NCBI GenBank assembly: GCA_030618905.1
Contig: JAUXCL010000098.1
Span: forward strand, 1 to 8,313
DNA from: Bacteroidales bacterium
Lineage (GTDB): Bacteria > Bacteroidota > Bacteroidia > Bacteroidales > B18-G4
DNA: 8,313 nucleotides
Direction of reading: 5' to 3'
Shown here in pieces: positions 6,973-8,313 of this stretch. Position 1 is the stretch's first letter. Each line of letters begins with the position of its first letter. The notes under the pieces were generated by a model that made no database searches, was not told the origin of the DNA, and saw only the letters and a list, made by a program, of their open reading frames with translations. The translations under genes and the position numbers were made by a program.

Positions 6973-6980
6973 CAAAAATA
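6973..6980 (-). promoter_or_regulatory. -7 box of the transketolase-VWA-aroK operon promoter
   Basis: Read on the minus strand, TATTTTTG is a perfect TAnnTTTG box. Its last base is only eight bases before the ATG at 6964, so transcription from near 6969 would give an almost leaderless mRNA, or a leader of about 11 bases if the ATG at 6958 is used. I see no good TTG at the -33 position. That position is covered by an inverted repeat (6995-7014). Confidence 0.5.
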
Positions 6981-6994
6981 CTCGAATTCTAATG

Positions 6995-7014
6995 ATTAAC
7001 GGATAATTGTTAAT
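6995..7014. promoter_or_regulatory. Inverted repeat ATTAAC-N8-GTTAAT, possible operator
   Basis: Perfect six-base arms (6995-7000 and 7009-7014) are separated by eight bases. On the minus strand the dyad sits 15 to 34 bases upstream of the -7 box of the transketolase operon, where a -33 element would be, so a bound regulator could control that promoter. The region is A/T-rich, and a dyad of this size may arise by chance. Confidence 0.3.
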
Positions 7015-7031
7015 AAAATTGAATAATATTT

Positions 7032-7066
7032 TGACTCATGACCGGTGACGCGTGACGCGTGACCAG
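7032..7066. repeat. Five-copy heptamer array, unit TGACnnn
   Basis: TGAC recurs five times at exact seven-base spacing: TGACTCA, TGACCGG, TGACGCG, TGACGCG and TGACCAG. The four-base core is invariant and the last three bases vary. It is a GC-rich island in an otherwise A/T-rich divergent gap, 8 bases upstream of the likely -7 box of the glycoside hydrolase gene. It could be a binding array or simply a slippage-type repeat. Confidence 0.7.
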
Positions 7067-7073
7067 AAAAATG

Positions 7074-7081
7074 TATTTTTA
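7074..7081 (+). promoter_or_regulatory. Possible -7 box for the family 3 glycoside hydrolase gene
   Basis: TATTTTTA differs from the TAnnTTTG consensus only in its last base and is followed by CACC, nearly the same context as the rlmD promoter. Initiation near 7085 would leave a leader of about 18 bases. No -33 TTG is visible at normal spacing; the heptamer array and its immediate flank occupy that place. Confidence 0.35.
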
Positions 7082-7102
7082 CACCTTGAATTAAATTTTT
7101 GG

Positions 7103-8313
7103 ATGAAACATCATACTCGCCTCATTTTCATTTTATACATTTTTCAGATTCTTTCATTAACTGCGGTCGGGCAGCAGGATGATTCAGGACAGGGGGCAAT
7201 GGAGCATTGGGTGGATTCTGTATTTAATAGTTTATCGCCGCAGGAGCGCATTGCCCAGCTGCTTGTTGTCAGGGCAAATGATCCTAGAAAAGGATACAGG
7301 GATGAAGTCACCCGCTACATCAAAAAATACAATATTGGCGGGCTTACTTTCTTCCGGGGAGATGCCATAAAACAAGCCCTGGTCACCAATAAATGGCAGG
7401 ACCTGGCCAAAACACCCTTGTTTATCTCCATCGATGCGGAATGGGGCCTGGGCATGCGGGTAAATGATGCCATCTCCTTCCCATTTCAAATGACGCTGGG
7501 TGCCATCAGCGATAATGCATTGATATACGAAATGGGCCGGGCCGTGGCAATGCAATGCCGGCGGATGGGTATACATATCAACTTCGCTCCTGTGGCCGAC
7601 ATCAACTCCAATCCGGCGAACCCCATCATCGGGATGCGCTCATTTGGTGAAGATAAGCAGCAGGTTAGCGAAAAAGCCATCGCCTATATGAAAGGGATGG
7701 AAGAGCAGAGAATTATTGCTACCGGCAAGCACTTTCCTGGCCATGGTGACACCGATACCGATTCCCACCAAACATTACCCATTATCAAGCACGACAAATC
7801 CAGGCTCGACTCTGTCGAATTATACCCTTTCCGGAAATTAATTGATGCCGGTATCAGTGGTATCATGATAGCCCATCTCTACATTCCTGAATTGGAGAAG
7901 AAACCCGAACTGGCTTCTACCCTCTCTCCGAATATCGTTAATAAGCTACTCAGAAAGCAACTTGGGTTTGATGGCTTGATTATTACTGACGCACTTGACA
8001 TGCAGGGCGTTACGAAATACCACAAAGCAGGTGAGATTGAACTGAAAGCTTTAAAAGCCGGCAACGATATTCTTTTACTTCCGGAAGATGTTCCGGCAGC
8101 CATCAGGGCAATCCGTAAAGCCATCTCCCAAAAGAAAATCAAACAATCACTGGTTGATGAAAGATGTAAAAAGATCCTGCGTTTTAAGTACCAGGCCGGT
8201 TTGGACCTGGAACAGTTCATTGATACAACATCCCTGGTAAAGGATCTGAATGCCCCATATTATCAGTCATTAAACAGGAAACTATACCAGGCTTCCCTGA
8301 CCCTGATCAAAAA
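7103..8313 (+). CDS. Glycoside hydrolase family 3, beta-N-acetylhexosaminidase-like (3' end outside window)
   Basis: An open frame runs from the ATG at 7103 off the right edge (403 codons, no stop). A signal peptide (hydrophobic 7-20, probable cut near AVG|QQ at 23) sends it to the periplasm or surface. The family 3 barrel spans about 36-365. KHFPGHGDTDTDSH (209-222) is the NagZ-type loop in which Asp220 and His222 form the general acid/base pair, and Asp296 in IITDALDM is the expected nucleophile. These features point to cleavage of beta-linked N-acetylhexosamine, for example in peptidoglycan fragments. Unlike cytoplasmic NagZ it is exported. Sequence after residue 370 continues past the length of a minimal NagZ; secreted Bacteroidota homologues often add a C-terminal family 3 domain and a beta-lactamase-like serine hydrolase domain, which cannot be checked here. 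It is divergent from the transketolase operon. Confidence 0.9.
   Translation, partial: MKHHTRLIFILYIFQILSLTAVGQQDDSGQGAMEHWVDSVFNSLSPQERIAQLLVVRANDPRKGYRDEVTRYIKKYNIGGLTFFRGDAIKQALVTNKWQDLAKTPLFISIDAEWGLGMRVNDAISFPFQMTLGAISDNALIYEMGRAVAMQCRRMGIHINFAPVADINSNPANPIIGMRSFGEDKQQVSEKAIAYMKGMEEQRIIATGKHFPGHGDTDTDSHQTLPIIKHDKSRLDSVELYPFRKLIDAGISGIMIAHLYIPELEKKPELASTLSPNIVNKLLRKQLGFDGLIITDALDMQGVTKYHKAGEIELKALKAGNDILLLPEDVPAAIRAIRKAISQKKIKQSLVDERCKKILRFKYQAGLDLEQFIDTTSLVKDLNAPYYQSLNRKLYQASLTLIK

Noticed and set aside
7020..7033. A TTTTG near 7029-7033 as the -33 element of the glycoside hydrolase gene
   Set aside because: It is about 40 bases upstream of the -7 candidate, well beyond normal spacing.

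Overview
The window looks like chromosomal DNA of a member of the Bacteroidota, probably not one I could name to genus. The reasons are the promoters, which carry the TAnnTTTG -7 box of that phylum rather than a sigma-70 -10 box; the weak or absent Shine-Dalgarno sequences; two signal peptides of a common Bacteroidota style (one ends in FAQ); and a transketolase encoded as two separate genes. Nothing here looks like a phage, plasmid or insertion sequence. All gene-free gaps are short; the longest is 138 bases.

Layout from left to right. Bases 1-74 hold a REP-like inverted repeat and a short heptamer duplication. Next, on the minus strand, comes a bifunctional NAD(P)H-hydrate repair enzyme (nnr, 75-1586). 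A 94-base gap with two back-to-back promoters separates it from rlmD (plus strand, 1681-3090), a 23S rRNA uracil-C5 methyltransferase with an iron-sulfur cluster. rlmD converges on aroK across a 92-base gap made almost entirely of 8-bp and 7-bp tandem repeats.

The centre of the window is a four-gene minus-strand cluster, read from right to left: transketolase N-terminal half (6113-6964), a secreted von Willebrand factor A protein (4698-6095), transketolase C-terminal half (3728-4684) and shikimate kinase aroK (3183-3701). Gaps are 13 to 26 bases, so one transcript from a promoter at 6973-6980 is likely. Transketolase interconverts pentose-phosphate sugars and yields erythrose-4-phosphate, which feeds the shikimate pathway where AroK acts, so three of the four genes make metabolic sense together. 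The VWA gene between the two subunit genes of one enzyme does not fit that logic and is the oddest thing in the window.

A 138-base divergent gap holds a dyad, a 5-copy TGACnnn heptamer array and weak promoters. It leads into a secreted glycoside hydrolase family 3 enzyme (7103 to the right edge), probably a beta-N-acetylhexosaminidase; its C-terminus lies outside the window.

I do not see a clearly undescribed defence or mobile system. The two signals most worth following are the VWA gene inside the split transketolase operon and the period-7 repeat arrays, which occupy three of the four longest intergenic gaps with a different unit sequence in each.
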